Positions 1-11,600 of a stretch of 64,000 nt of DNA are shown here, one piece after another; positions within the stretch are counted from its first letter, which is position 1; each line of letters opens with the position of its first letter. The position numbers and the translations under genes are program-made. The notes beneath the pieces were generated by a model. The model did no database searches. It was not told the origin of the DNA and worked only from the letters and a program-made list of their open reading frames with translations. Source of the stretch: Arion vulgaris (taxonomy: Eukaryota; Mollusca; Gastropoda; Stylommatophora; Arionidae). The DNA lies in the NCBI GenBank assembly GCA_020796225.1, contig CM036775.1, forward strand, positions 10,276,671 to 10,340,670. Reading direction: 5' to 3'.

Positions 1-302
1 CCGATACAGTAGATACAAAACAAAAGGTTATCCACGCAAAAGATGGACCATAGAAAGGGTTTAAAAAAGGGTCTAAAAGCGATGGATTGAGTTCATTGCA
101 CTGGGTTTCCGCATATGGCTCCGCATGTATCAGCACAAATGGCATGCCATCCACTGAGTGCGTTGCACAAAGCATGAACTTTGTAGCCACAGCAACAATC
201 CTATGCAACTGCAGAAAATATTTGCACATATGGGTTGGTCCAGATTCGAACCTACAACCTTCAGAACAACAGACAAACATTTTAGAAAGCCACATATCAG
301 AA

Positions 303-432
303 ATATCATAGCAGAAAAGCCACAGGTTCCCCAGATTCACGGTGTTCGTGGCACCGACGAAGGGATTACGATGTCCATGGCACCGAGCCAAGAGCTTAAA
401 GCTCAAGTGATTCTGGATCGAAAAAAACCCAC
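303..432 (+). mobile_element. tRNA-derived SINE family E, 5'-truncated
   Basis: Keeps the body GCAGAAAAGCCACAGGTTCC, the repeated GGCACCGA motif and the GATCGAAAAAAA tail shared with copies at 12.8, 20.0, 34.0, 54.6 and 58.6 kb. The tRNA head is missing. Confidence 0.7.
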
Positions 433-617
433 ATTGCTATAGAGCGTTAGAAATAACAGAGGCAGTGAATGACGCTATTTATGAAATGCACAAAAAACCA
501 TTCTAGAAGTCTCTTCTTATCTTGATGCTATGAGGCAAAACAAGATTGGAGTAAAGAGAGAAGTAGAATACTTGGCACACAAATTAAACACAACTTCTCT
601 TCTTTCAATGTTTTCAG

Positions 618-1728
618 ACATCGATTTGTATACTTTTAAAGTAGTTAGTGGTCAACCGGAGTCTATGTACATCTCCGTATAGCTTGTCTTGGACTGATAT
701 CGATTTGTATACTTTTAAAGTAGTTAGTGGTCAACCGGAGTCTATGTACATCTCCGTATAGCTTGTCTTGGACTGATATCGATTTGTATACTTTTAAAGT
801 AGTTAGTGGTCAACCGGAGTCCATGTACATCTCTGTATAGCTTGTCTTGGACTGATATCGATTTGTATACTTTAAAGTAGTTAGTGGTCAACCGGAGTCC
901 ATGTACATCTCCGTATAGCTTGTCTTGGACTGATATCGATTTGTATACTTTTAAAGTAGTTAGTGGTCAACCGGAGTTCATGTACATCTCCGTATAGCTT
1001 GTCTTGGACTGATATCGATTTGTATACTTTTAAAGTAGTTAGTGGTCAACCGGAGTCCATGTACATCTCCGTATAGCTTGTCTTGGACTGATATCGATTT
1101 GTATACTTTTAAAGTAGTTAGTGGTCAAACGGAGTCCATCTACATCTCCGTATAGCTTGTCTTGGACTGATATCGATTTGTATACTTTTAAAGTAGTTAG
1201 TGGTCAACCGAGTCCATGTACATCTCCGTATAGCTTGTCTTGGACTGATATCGATTTGTATACTTTTAAAGTAGTTAGTGGTCAACCAGAGTTCATGTAC
1301 ATCTCCATATAGCTTGTCTTGGACTGATATCGATTTGTATACTTTTAAAGTAGTTAGTGGTCAACCGGGGTCCATGTACATCTCCGTATAGCTTGTCTTG
1401 GACTGATATCGATTTGTATACTTTTAAAGTAGTTAGTGGTCAACCGGAGTCCATGTCCATCTCCGTATAGCTTGTCTTGGACTGATATCGATTTGTATAC
1501 TTTTAAAGTAGTTAGTGGTCAACCGGGGTCCATGTACATCTCCGTATAGCTTGTCTTGGACTGATATCGATTTGTATACTTTTAAAGTAGTTAGTGGTCA
1601 ACCGGAGTCCATGTACATCTCCGTATAGCTTGTCTTGGACTGATATCGATTTGTATACTTTTAAAGTAGTTAGTGGTCAACTGAGTCCATGTACATCTCT
1701 GTATAGCTTGTCTTGGACTGATATGGGG
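618..1728. repeat. 79-bp tandem array, about 14 units, from a LINE 3' end
   Basis: The unit runs from ATCGATTTGTATAC through AAAGTAGTTAGTGGTCAACC to GTCTTGGACTGAT, with few differences between copies. On the minus strand a unit reads [13 protein letters not shown], then RLTTNYFKSIQ, which resembles the C-terminal end of the LINE ORF in this genome (the [19 protein letters not shown] type). The array directly follows LINE coding sequence at 1728-1840. Confidence 0.9.
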
Positions 1729-1840
1729 ATTGGCCATGTGTTTTCTCTCTTCTGTGTATGTTGGACATTCTTGCAGTATGTGTGTCTCTGTCATCTTGCT
1801 GGTGCCACATGTACATATGTCAGATGGGCCTATTTTATAC
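1728..1840 (-). mobile_element. LINE ORF C-terminal fragment (HILQECP)
   Basis: The minus strand encodes TETHILQECPTYTEERKHMA, the Cys/His EHILQ-CP motif typical of the C-terminus after the RNase H or RT domain in these non-LTR elements. The 79-bp array extends from its 3' side. Confidence 0.75.
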
Positions 1841-1917
1841 TTATTAAACAGATGGTACCTCAGCCTATTGTGCCCTGTTCAGATAGAGAAAATGACAACC
1901 TGTTCCTCTCTACTTAG

Positions 1918-2062
1918 TGTAAACTCAACTAAACTCACATATACTGTCCAGAGAACCATTAAGTAGAAGAGGAATAGAATACTGCCACACAAGTTAAACT
2001 CATCTAAACTCACATATACTACCACACAACTAAAACTCACCTATACTGCCCAGAGAACCATT
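1918..2062. repeat. Short degenerate repeat (CTCACATATACTGCC)
   Basis: Three imperfect copies of an ACTCACATATACT-to-CCATTAAGTA motif. The rest of 1840-2290 shows nothing recognisable. Confidence 0.5.
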
Positions 2063-2301
2063 AAGTATCCTCATTGGTTTGAGATCGTCTGTTGATTTAC
2101 TGCCCAAGCCACAATCCAGAGCCTGCAATTAAATAATAGACAAGATTATAATGAAATATTTTCATTTTGTGATTACAGGACAGCCAAAACTTGTTCAAAC
2201 CATACCTTGTTAAGTCAAGTAAATGAGCAGACAGATTTGGAGGTATGGTCTAGTGGCAACGGACAGGGCCTGATATCCTGAATGCCTTTAGGTGAGATGG
2301 G

Positions 2302-2556
2302 ACGCCCGAGTGGTTACCGGGGCCCAAATTTGGGGTGTAAAGAATATGACCACTGTTACCTGCCACGCATGTCGTAGAGGCGACTAAGGAGGTTTGGCTG
2401 AAATCGGATGCATGTTTCCCAAGCATGTAGAAGTCTTATGCATTTAGGGGCCTACCATACCAATGTGCAACGTGTACACGTTCTTGGCAAAGATCAAACA
2501 TATCACAAAGAGTGATTAAAATTGGTCGTAAGAACGAACGCAAAGAAGAAGAAGAA
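2302..2556 (+). mobile_element. SINE family A, full length
   Basis: Begins CGCCCGAGTGGTTACCGGGG, which resembles a tRNA-Leu/Ser A box, and contains the core ACCTGCCACGCATGTCG and the tail GTAAGAACGAACGCAAAG(AAG)n. Flanked by the target-site duplication GGTGAGATGGG. Confidence 0.88.
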
Positions 2557-2699
2557 GGTGAGATGGGTCAGACAGAGGATTCATATGGTGACTTGGATTC
2601 TCTGTGCATGTTCTGACTACAGGAAATTTGGATTCAAATATGAGTGTTGCTAGGTTTGTAAACTATACAGGGAATAGATGTTTCATTAACTAAGACAAG

Positions 2700-2830
2700 A
2701 TTGAGTATATTACAAGCCTACTGATGCACATAGTTTTATACTTCTTCCCATCCCGAAGAAAAAATACATCAGTATATTACAAGCCTACTGATGCACATAG
2801 TTTTCTCCTCTATACTTCTTCCCATCCCCG
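2700..2830. repeat. Tandem duplication of about 70 bp
   Basis: Two copies of AGTATATTACAAGCCTACTG through TATACTTCTTCCCATCCC, directly upstream of the Penelope-like element. Confidence 0.7.
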
Positions 2831-2839
2831 GGCTTGTCG

Positions 2840-4085
2840 TGACTCTTTGCCATTCTCGCAGCTCTTACGCCTGTCGTGAGGACGATGATTTTCTTGAGAG
2901 AGCTTGAGATGCTTGATTTCTTCGTAGGCGCCTATACCCGGAGAGGGTGCTTGTCTCGGCTATGCATCGAGTTCAGAAAATCACTCGCCAGCAGGCCCTT
3001 ACCAGTCAGCTTAGGACTACTAACTCTGACAGAGTAAAACTTATCTTAACTTACCACCCCCATAGTTCCCTGGTGAAAAATGTTTTATTCCGTCATCTGT
3101 CTCTCCTTAGATCAGATCCTGAGACCCGTTCTGTCTTCCCCAACTATCCTTTGGTGTCTTACAGCGGGACAGAAGTCTTAAGGATATGTTGGTACACAGT
3201 CGCCTTAAGTCCAATATCCTGACTCATTTTGGCACTGTCCAGTGTGGTCGTCGGCATTGCAACACGTGTGCTTATGTGATACAGACGCGTACTGTATCTT
3301 TTCCTTTAGGCACGTTTCTTATTGTCGATGGGTTCACATGCGAGTCCCGTAATCTTATCTATGCTATTATCTGTAAGCGGTGTAACAAGGCTTATATCGG
3401 CGAGACAGGCAAGAGGCTCAGTGACCGATTCGCCAACACTTACGCGACATACGCCAATGCTCTGTGACCCTGTAGCCACCCATTTCAATGACACTGGCCA
3501 TTTAGGTGCTCACGATGTCCAGGTCACAGCCATCCGATCATGTTCTCGGATGATCGCAGTCGATTTGCTCTGGAGAATCGGTTGATTTCTTTGTATGGTA
3601 CCTTGACCTACGCGGGCTCAACGTATTACATTCTTATGCTTCTTAGTACTTTCTTCCCATGCTTTGTAATCTATATGGGTATATGTTGCATGTATTCATG
3701 TTATATTCCATTCTTATGCTTCTTAGTACTTTCTCTTCCCCTGCTTTGTAATCTATATGGGTATATGTTGCATGTATTCAAGTTATATATTTACTAGATG
3801 TTTCATTGTTTCTTTTCCTTTCTATTTCTAGTTTTTATGTGTGTTTTTGTGTTACATTTATTTCGTTATTCGTTTTATTCCAGATTTTCCTAGATACGTT
3901 TGTATTTGGTCGTCCATTTGTGTTTCATTTTAATTTGTCACTCCTGTTTGTTCGTTGTTTATAAAGGCCTTGTTGGTCAAACGTTGCTGTATTTTGTCAT
4001 TGTTTTTGTAATTTGTAAAACTACAGTACTTTGTAATTACGTGTTTTGCCAATCAAATAGTTTTACTGCAGTTCCATATATATAT
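2840..4085 (+). mobile_element. Penelope-like element, 3' part with GIY-YIG endonuclease, frameshifted
   Basis: Plus-strand reading gives ALTSQLRTTNSDRVKLILTY, then ILTHFGTVQCGRRHCNTC, then LIYAIICKRCNKAYIGETGK and RLSDRF. The last is the GIY-YIG-type nuclease of Penelope-like retroelements (IYAI-C---YIGET motif with the preceding Cys pairs). After a frame change, [20 protein letters not shown] matches the usual C-terminal LGTL-P-GLN end. The AT-rich 3' tail includes two copies of a 65-base ATTCTTATGCTTCTTAGTACT block. It is a decayed, non-functional copy. Confidence 0.85.
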
Positions 4086-4098
4086 ATACTGAATATTT

Positions 4099-4272
4099 AG
4101 AGGTGACTAAGGAGGTTTGGCTGAAATCGGATGCATGTGTCCTAACATGTAGAAGTCTATGCGTTTAGGGCCTACCATACCAATGTGCAACGTATACACG
4201 TTCTTGGCATAGATCAAACATATCACAGGGAGTGATTAAAATTGGTCGTAAAGAACGAACGCAAAGAAGAAG
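4099..4272 (+). mobile_element. SINE family A, 5'-truncated
   Basis: Starts at GAGGTGACTAAGGAGG and runs through the family A body to the GAACGAACGCAAAGAAG tail. Confidence 0.85.
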
Positions 4273-4274
4273 TG

Positions 4275-4500
4275 TGTAGGTGAGATCGAGTTCCTAGTCC
4301 TACCGGAGACACAAAAAAAATGTAGGTCCAGTGTTCAAGTTGAGCATGTAAAAGAATCATTGGCAGTTCAAAATGGACAAGAGCAGGCTGGAAAGCCGCT
4401 GCCTGGGCAAAATTCATTAGAAAAGTGAATAAATACAATTTGTACAGAATATTTTCATCATCTTCTAAATTACACAAGGGATCGTCGCCAGTGCTACAGC
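4275..4500 (-). repeat. Dispersed coding-like repeat, copy 1
   Basis: The minus strand reads AAAFQPALVHFELPMILLHA, then QLEHWTY. A second copy on the plus strand at 61384-61650 reads ATFQPALLVFELPRVLLHA. Probably a fragment of a retrotransposon; not identified further. Confidence 0.6.
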
Positions 4501-4770
4501 GGTCATGCACTGCAGCTGAGATCTTCAGATGTAAGAAAAACCTGCTGCCTTGCAGGTTTGGCTGGGGACAGCAAAAGGTTAACGGAGAGCGAACCAGTAA
4601 ACGCTGGTTGAAACCGAAAACACACCACCAAAGGATAAGCACCTGAACTCCAATTGGTACTGAAGGTTGTGCACGTACACCCGCTTCTGGTGTTAGGTTG
4701 TTTATATATCACAATAGAATGATAAAACGCGGCACACGAGATGTAATAAAGAGATCGGAGCACACCCGGT
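4500..4770 (-). mobile_element. Dispersed repeat family I
   Basis: Minus-strand copy of a repeat with TTTACTGGTTCGCTCTCCGT, CTGTCCCCAGCCAAACC and GTTTATATATCACAATAGAA. Other copies occur at 9.2, 18.8, 21.6, 32.5, 60.5 and 63.4 kb. Class not determined. Confidence 0.7.
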
Positions 4771-4886
4771 TACTCACTGAAGTGCAATGATGATGGTCCT
4801 ATCAATCAACCACTAACTGAGATGAAATCTCCAACGACACATAGCAAACTACTAGACAATATTCATTCATCTTGATATATGTAAAC

Positions 4887-5485
4887 CGCCCGAGTGGTTA
4901 CCGGGGCCCAAATTTGGGGTAAAGAATAGAACCACTGTTACCTGCCACGCATGTAGCAAGAGGCGACTAAGGAGGTTTGGCTGAAATCGGATGCATGTGT
5001 CTGCTAGGGAATGCTAACCTGAAACAAATGCTTGCAGAAACGGATGCACCAGGCCGTAAGGTGCATAACATGGTGCAACGACCCCTCACAATGAGGAATG
5101 GGATAACGGATTCTATGGTCGCCAATCTCTAGGAGATTTAACCACGCAGTAAGAATGTCAGACCTACCATCACGAGGGTGGCCAAAACTTACTGCGGGAA
5201 GAGGTCGGCACAAACAGGAAAGCAGAAATCATAGGAATTATATCCTACAGAACTGCCCCCAGTATGCAGATTTGAGAAGAGGTGGTCCACTTACACTAGT
5301 GTCCAAGACAAACTGTATGGCGTGGCTGATAATCTGAGGCAGAGGGCTGCCTTTATTAGAGAATCTGAAATCATAATCTAGTGAGAACGCAGAAGACAAA
5401 CTGTATGGCGTGGCTGATAATCTGAGGACAGACAACTGCCTTTATTAGAGTATACGAAATCAATCTAGTGAGAATGCAGAAGAAA
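4887..5485 (+). mobile_element. SINE family B with duplicated 3' tail
   Basis: Has the family A head, then a 400-base LINE-derived tail (CTAGGGAATGCTAACC to AATCTAGTGAGAACGCAGAAG). The last 86 bases, starting at ACAAACTGTATGGCGTGG, are present twice (about 5308-5393 and 5394-5480). Target-site duplication GATATATGTAAAC. Confidence 0.88.
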
Positions 5486-5524
5486 TAGATATATGTAAAC
5501 AATAGATGATGAGAAGAAACTTAC

Positions 5525-5659
5525 CCCACAATCATCATCATCCTCTGATGAGTCTGACTGAAATATTTTATGTAGATCTTGATATGTACCCATAACTCGT
5601 ATGTCCTGTTCTGTGGTCATTTTACCCCAGGTGCCAAGGAGAAGACAACTGTCCAAGAT
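5525..5659 (-). CDS. MED13: MED13 coding exon 12 (frame shifted by one base)
   Basis: 135 nt, GACACAG acceptor, TGGG|GTAAGT donor. The second part reads [20 protein letters not shown], then [10 protein letters not shown], matching the DLAVSYTDLDNLFNSDEDE segment of vertebrate MED13. Using the phase from exon 11, the first part reads [12 protein letters not shown] and then meets a stop at a GGGGTAAAA run. One base fewer in that run would join the two parts. Either a homopolymer error or a real frameshift. No further MED13 exon was recognised to the left. Confidence 0.85.
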
Positions 5660-8600
5660 CTGTGTCAACAGAAACAAATGAGAAATATTGACTAGCAAAA
5701 TACATGAAATAGATCAACAATTTCTATAAGAGAACACGTACACACTTCTTAGCGTTCGTTCTTTACAACCAATTGTAATCACTCTGCATTTTGTTTGATC
5801 TTTGCCAAGAGCGTGTATACGTTGCACATTGGTTTCATAGGCCCCAAAACTCAGACTTCTACACATTTAGAACGTGCATCTGATTTCAGCCAAACCTCCT
5901 TAGTTGTCTCCTACAACATGCGTGGCAGGTAACAGTGGTTCTATTCTTTACACCTCAAATTTGGCCCCGGTAACCACTCAGGCAGAACACACACAAATTT
6001 TGCAGATGTAGCTTGGATCATTCTCTGTGCTCATCTCACACTCTTCTTCAGCGATCTCTGGTCACGCTTAATTTACTGTGGACCACAAACTGGACGGTCA
6101 GCTTCAGGTCCGTCAGGTTTCCCCAAAGCTTAGTTTTCAGGTCGGCTGGGTGTGGTCACATGTTGCTTCTCAGCTCCCCAGGAGAGGACAGTCTTGCAGG
6201 ATATGCTCTGGTGTCTGTTCCATCTGCTGACACTGAAGCCGTCATGTTCAAACCATCAGTTACATCCTGAATCCATCTTCTCCGTGGTCTTCCTCTTTCT
6301 TCTCTTTGCCGGTATGCCTCCTTCCATGATGGTCTTCTCCAGCCCTTTATGTCTTTTTATGTCCAAAATATCTTAATTTTCTCTTTCTTATTTGTAGCAT
6401 CATCCAGTTTTCTTTGATTTTAGTTATTTCTGGACAGACCTATTTGTTCTCTTCTCTGTCCAAGATATACGGAGGACTCTTCTGTAACACTTATATTCAA
6501 AAGCACATATATGTTTTTCCACTGCTTTATTAAATGTCTATGCTTCACACCCATACGTTGCCACTGGGAATATGCATGCTCTTAGTATTCTGATCTTTGT
6601 TTTCTTATCAGTTCCGTTCACACTGTATGTATAGTATCACATAAGTAGGACAATGAATTTAAAAAAGGATAAAACTAACAAAAATCTGACATTTCGACTA
6701 TATGTCTTTGTTCAAGAACACCACACTACCACTCAAAGTCTACCAAATTGATACAGACAATTGGGATACTGTCAAGTTGCATTCTCGCCCGAGTGGTAAC
6801 CGGGGCCCAAATTTGGGACGAAAGAATAGAACCACTGTTACCTGCCACGCATGTCGTAAGAGGCGACTAAGGAGGTTTGGTTGAAATCGGATGCATGTGT
6901 CCGCTAGGGAATGCTAACCCAGAACAAATGCTTGCAGAAAACGGATGCACCAGGCCGTAAGGCGCATAACATGGTGCAACGACCCTCACAATGCGGAATG
7001 GGATAACGGATTCTACGGTCGCCAATCTGCCTCTGAGATTTAGCCACGCGGTAAGAATGTCAGACCCATCATCACGAGGGTGGCCAAAACTTATTGCAGG
7101 AAGAGGTCAGCACAAACGGGGAAACAGAAATCATAGGAATTATATCCTACAGAACTGTCCACAGTATGCAGACTTGAGAAGAAAGAGGTGACCACTTAGT
7201 GTCCAAGACAAACTGTATGCATGCTGATAATCTGAGACAGACGGCTGCCTTTATTAGAGAATCCGAAATCCCATCTAGTGAGAATGCAGAAGAAGTTGCA
7301 TTCTGAAATCAAGTACCTATCTACTTTTACTTTCTTTCATAACTATACACGATGAACCCTTTAGACTGGACATCTACATTGGAGAGCATAGACCTCACAG
7401 ATGAATCGATTCAAAATAAATTATAGTCATTATACGGTCCTTAGACATAGAGAAACGAATTATGATCGCAGTGTAAGATTGGTCATGGAGAGTTTGTGTA
7501 TGGAGCTAGCTTCTTCTTCGAACGCTCCATATCGACCACTTGTTAATCACTCTGTGTGATTTGTATAATGACCTGAGCCTAAGAGTGATTGTACATTGTG
7601 CCAGTCATGCGCCTACAAGTAGGCCAGCTCATCCAATTCCTGCAACACTTTTTATTTACTAACGTAGCTTCCCTAGGCCCTACATAAGTCGCCTCTTACG
7701 ACATGTCTTGCAGGTCGCAGTGGTACTATTCTTTGCTTCCTTTGCGGGCCCCGGCACTACACGAGAGGAAAGGAGCTAGCAAGTCTCTTGTACCGCGCTC
7801 CATCCACTGTTCTGGAAGGTGACTAACATAACCACTCTTGTTGGTCCCTAGATCTCCCCCACCCCCACAAACTGTTCATGAAAGATGAGGTCAAACTTCT
7901 CGCCCGAGTGGTTACCGGGCCCAAATTTGGGGTCTAAAGAATAGAACCACTGTTACCTGCCACACATGTCGTAAGAGGCGACTGAGGAGGTTTGGCTGAA
8001 ATCGGATGCACGTGTCCTAAATGTGTAGAAGTCTATGCATTTAGGGCCTACCAAACCAATGTGCAACGTATACACGTTCTTGGCAAAGATCAAACATATC
8101 ACAATGAGTGATTAAAATTGGTCGCAAAGAACGAACGCAAAGAAGAGGCCAAACTTCAGACGACTGAATCCTGACATAATATAAGAATAAGAAAGTCAAG
8201 CTGACTTACCATTTGATGGTTCCTCTTTAACATTCATCTCACCTCCACCTTGCCTAGATGGTGGTCTGGAGTCATCTTCCTGGAAACAAAATCAAGTCTC
8301 TCTCAACACAATTATGGGGACATACATAGGTAAGTTGTAGCTAAACTAGAAACACAGGTAAGATGTTCACCTATACTAGAAACACAGGTAAGATGTAGCT
8401 AAACTAGAAACACAGGTAAGATGTCCAGCTAAACTAGAAACACAGGTAAGATGTAGCTATACTAGAAACACAGGTAAGATGTCCAGCTATACTAGAAACA
8501 CAGATAAGATGTCCAGCTAAACTAGAAACACAGATAAGATGTCCAGCTAAACTAGAAACACAGATAAGATGTCCAGCTAAACTAGAAACACAGATAAGAT

Positions 8601-11600
8601 GTCCAGCTAAACTAGAAACAGATAAGATGTCCAGTTATACTAAAAACACAGGTAAGATGTCCAGCTATACTAGAAACACAGGTAAGATGTCCAGCTATAC
8701 TAGAAACACAGGTAAGATGTCCAGCTATACTAGAAACACAGGTAACATGTAGCTATACTAGAAACACAGGTAAGATGTCCAGTTATACTAAAAACACAGG
8801 TAAGATGTAGCTATACTAAAAACACAGGTAAGATGTAATGATACTAGAAACACAGGTAAGATGTAATGATACTAGAAACACAGGTAAGATGTAATGATAC
8901 TAGAAACACAGGTAAGATGTAATGATACTAGAAACACAGGTAAGATGTAATGATACTAGAAACACAGGTAAGATGTCCAGCTATACTAGAAACACAGGTA
9001 ATATGTAGCTATACTAGAAGCACAGGTAAGATGTAACTAAACTAGAAACACAGGTAAGATGTAGCTATACTAGAAACACAGGTAAGATGTCCAGCTACAC
9101 TAGAAACAGGTAAGATGTAGCTATACTAGAGACACAGGTAAGATGTAGCTATACTAGAAACACAGGTCAGGTCGGCTGTGGACAGTCAAAGGCTGACGGA
9201 GAGCGAACCCAGTAAACGCTGGTTGAAATTGGACACATCGCTGAAGGACATGCACCAGAGCTCCAAATGGTACTGAAGATGTGAGGTAAAAAAAACGTTC
9301 TTGGAAAAGGCTGTTTATATATCACAATAAGAATGATCAAAATGACAGAAAAAGAACAATTGAGAAACACAGGTAAGATGTAGCTATATCTTAAAGCTGT
9401 AGCTATAACACACACCACTGTTTTCATCATTAAACACCCACACACACTTTTCCCCCATTATAACACCCACATACCAATTGTTTTTAACATTATAACACAT
9501 ACCACTTGTCACCATTAGAGAAAACACACGCACATACATACCACTTTGCCTAATGGAGATGGTCTAGCCATGCTGTCCTCTCTGCTTGGCCTGGACCGGG
9601 TTGTTAACGTTTTCGGATCTTTGGATGCCTCATCTGAGAACTCGTAAGGGTCAGGGTCGGGCGGAGACGGACTTGCCATAAGACTTGGCCAGGAATGTGA
9701 GACAAAGCTGGAGGAAGGAACGACCAAGTCCTCGGACAAGCACTCATCTACTGGTTCAAATCGGCCTTTCTTCAATGGCAGACCGATCCTGTATAAGAAT
9801 ACATGAGAACATATAACCAGTTCATGAGATTATATAACGAGTTTAATTAGGAGAAAAAGTAGAAAATGTGAACAGTTTTGAATATCTTGGTTCACTGCTA
9901 ACAACAGATGGAAATGGGATGAAAGAAATTAAAAGAAGAAACATGACTTTACAAAAAATTAAACAACTCAAAACAGTATGGAACGGAACTGATAAGAAAA
10001 CAAAGATTAGAATACTAAGAGCATGCATATTCCCAGTGGTAACATATGGGTGTGAAGCATGGACATTTAATAGAGCAGTGGAAAAACATATATGTACTTT
10101 TGAATATAAGTGTTACAGAAGAGTCCTCCGTATATCTTGGACAGAGAAGAGAACAAATAGATCTATCCAGAAAGAACTCAAAATAAAAAATAACTAGCTG
10201 ATGTTACACATAAAAAAGAGAAAATTGAGATATTTTGGACATATAAAAAGACAGGAAGGGCTAAAGACGACCATCATCGAAGGAGGTATACCGGCAAAGA
10301 GAAGAGGAAGACCACGGAGAAGATGGATTCAGGATGTAACTGATGGTTTGAACATGACGGCTTCAGAGGCAGGACATCTGGCCTATGAGAGAGAGAAATT
10401 TCGGAGGACTGTTGGGGTGGCAAAGTCCTGCTCAGGACAAGCCATTTGATGATGATGAATTAGGAGAAAGCAAGCTTTCCCACAAAAACCAGTCTTCTCC
10501 TTTAATGATCCAGCGGCACATGAGTTCTTGTCCTTCAGTTCAATGCTATGTAGTGGTATCTGCATGTGTTTGTAAGTTGTTATTTTGTTCTCCACAACGT
10601 GTTCCATCGATTTGGTCTTGGAGGATCTTCCTGACATCATCTAGTGCACAGGTTCCCAAACTTTTTTGGGCCACCGCCCACTTTGCAAGACATACATTTT
10701 GTAACCCCCCAATAAGTTTTCAGTGTTCAAGCAGTTTGATATTTTCGACGTAAATAGCAACTAATGATACATTACTGCTTATGCCGTTAAAGTATTGAAA
10801 AAGTAGTGCTTAATATATGCTTCATCTTGAATACAGTTATTTAATCGCAAAATCATGAAAATAATTAAAAAATATATATATATTAATTTCTGCTATAAGG
10901 AGCCACCGGCCTCTAGATCGCCCCCAAAATGCTTCTGAACCGCTATTCCCCTCCCAAAGGCTTCAACGTCCATGGGAGGGGTTGTAACGCCACTTTGGGA
11001 ATCTATGATCTAACGCTTGGCACCTGAAGAGATGGCTTTGAATGGTCTCATGATGATGTGCACACACACAGCTGGCACTGGAGTGTGTTGTGATTGAATT
11101 ATGTCTATGTGATTATTAAGTGTTAGGTTTGGAGTCTAAATATGGTGTTCTGATCTCTCCCTGTAAAGATGGTAAAAATCAGATCATTGGAGACAATGTC
11201 TACACCTGAATTCATAGCAAGCAACATGACTAGACAGACCTTCTTCTTCTTCTTTGCGTGTCTTACGACAATTTTAATCACTCTTTGTGATATGTTTGAT
11301 CTTTACAAGAACATGTATACGTTGCACATTGGTTTGGTAGGCCTAAGCATAGATTTCAAGTTTAGGACATGTGCATCGATTTCACCTAAACCTCCTTAGT
11401 GCCTCTACGACATGCATGGCAGGTAACAGTGGTTCTATTCTTTACACCTCAAATTTGGGCCGGTAACCACTGGCGACTAGACAGACCTGACCAGACAGGA
11501 TTAGACAGACATGACTAGTCATGTTGGTACAGACATTTGCCAACAACGATGTCATTTTTGTAGTATTCTCAGGAGGACAAATAAGAGAAGTCAGTGGGGC

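Noticed and set aside
8335..9170. CRISPR-like array of regular 30-bp repeats
   Set aside because: Units are contiguous with no unique spacers, the genome is eukaryotic and no cas genes are present; it is a minisatellite.
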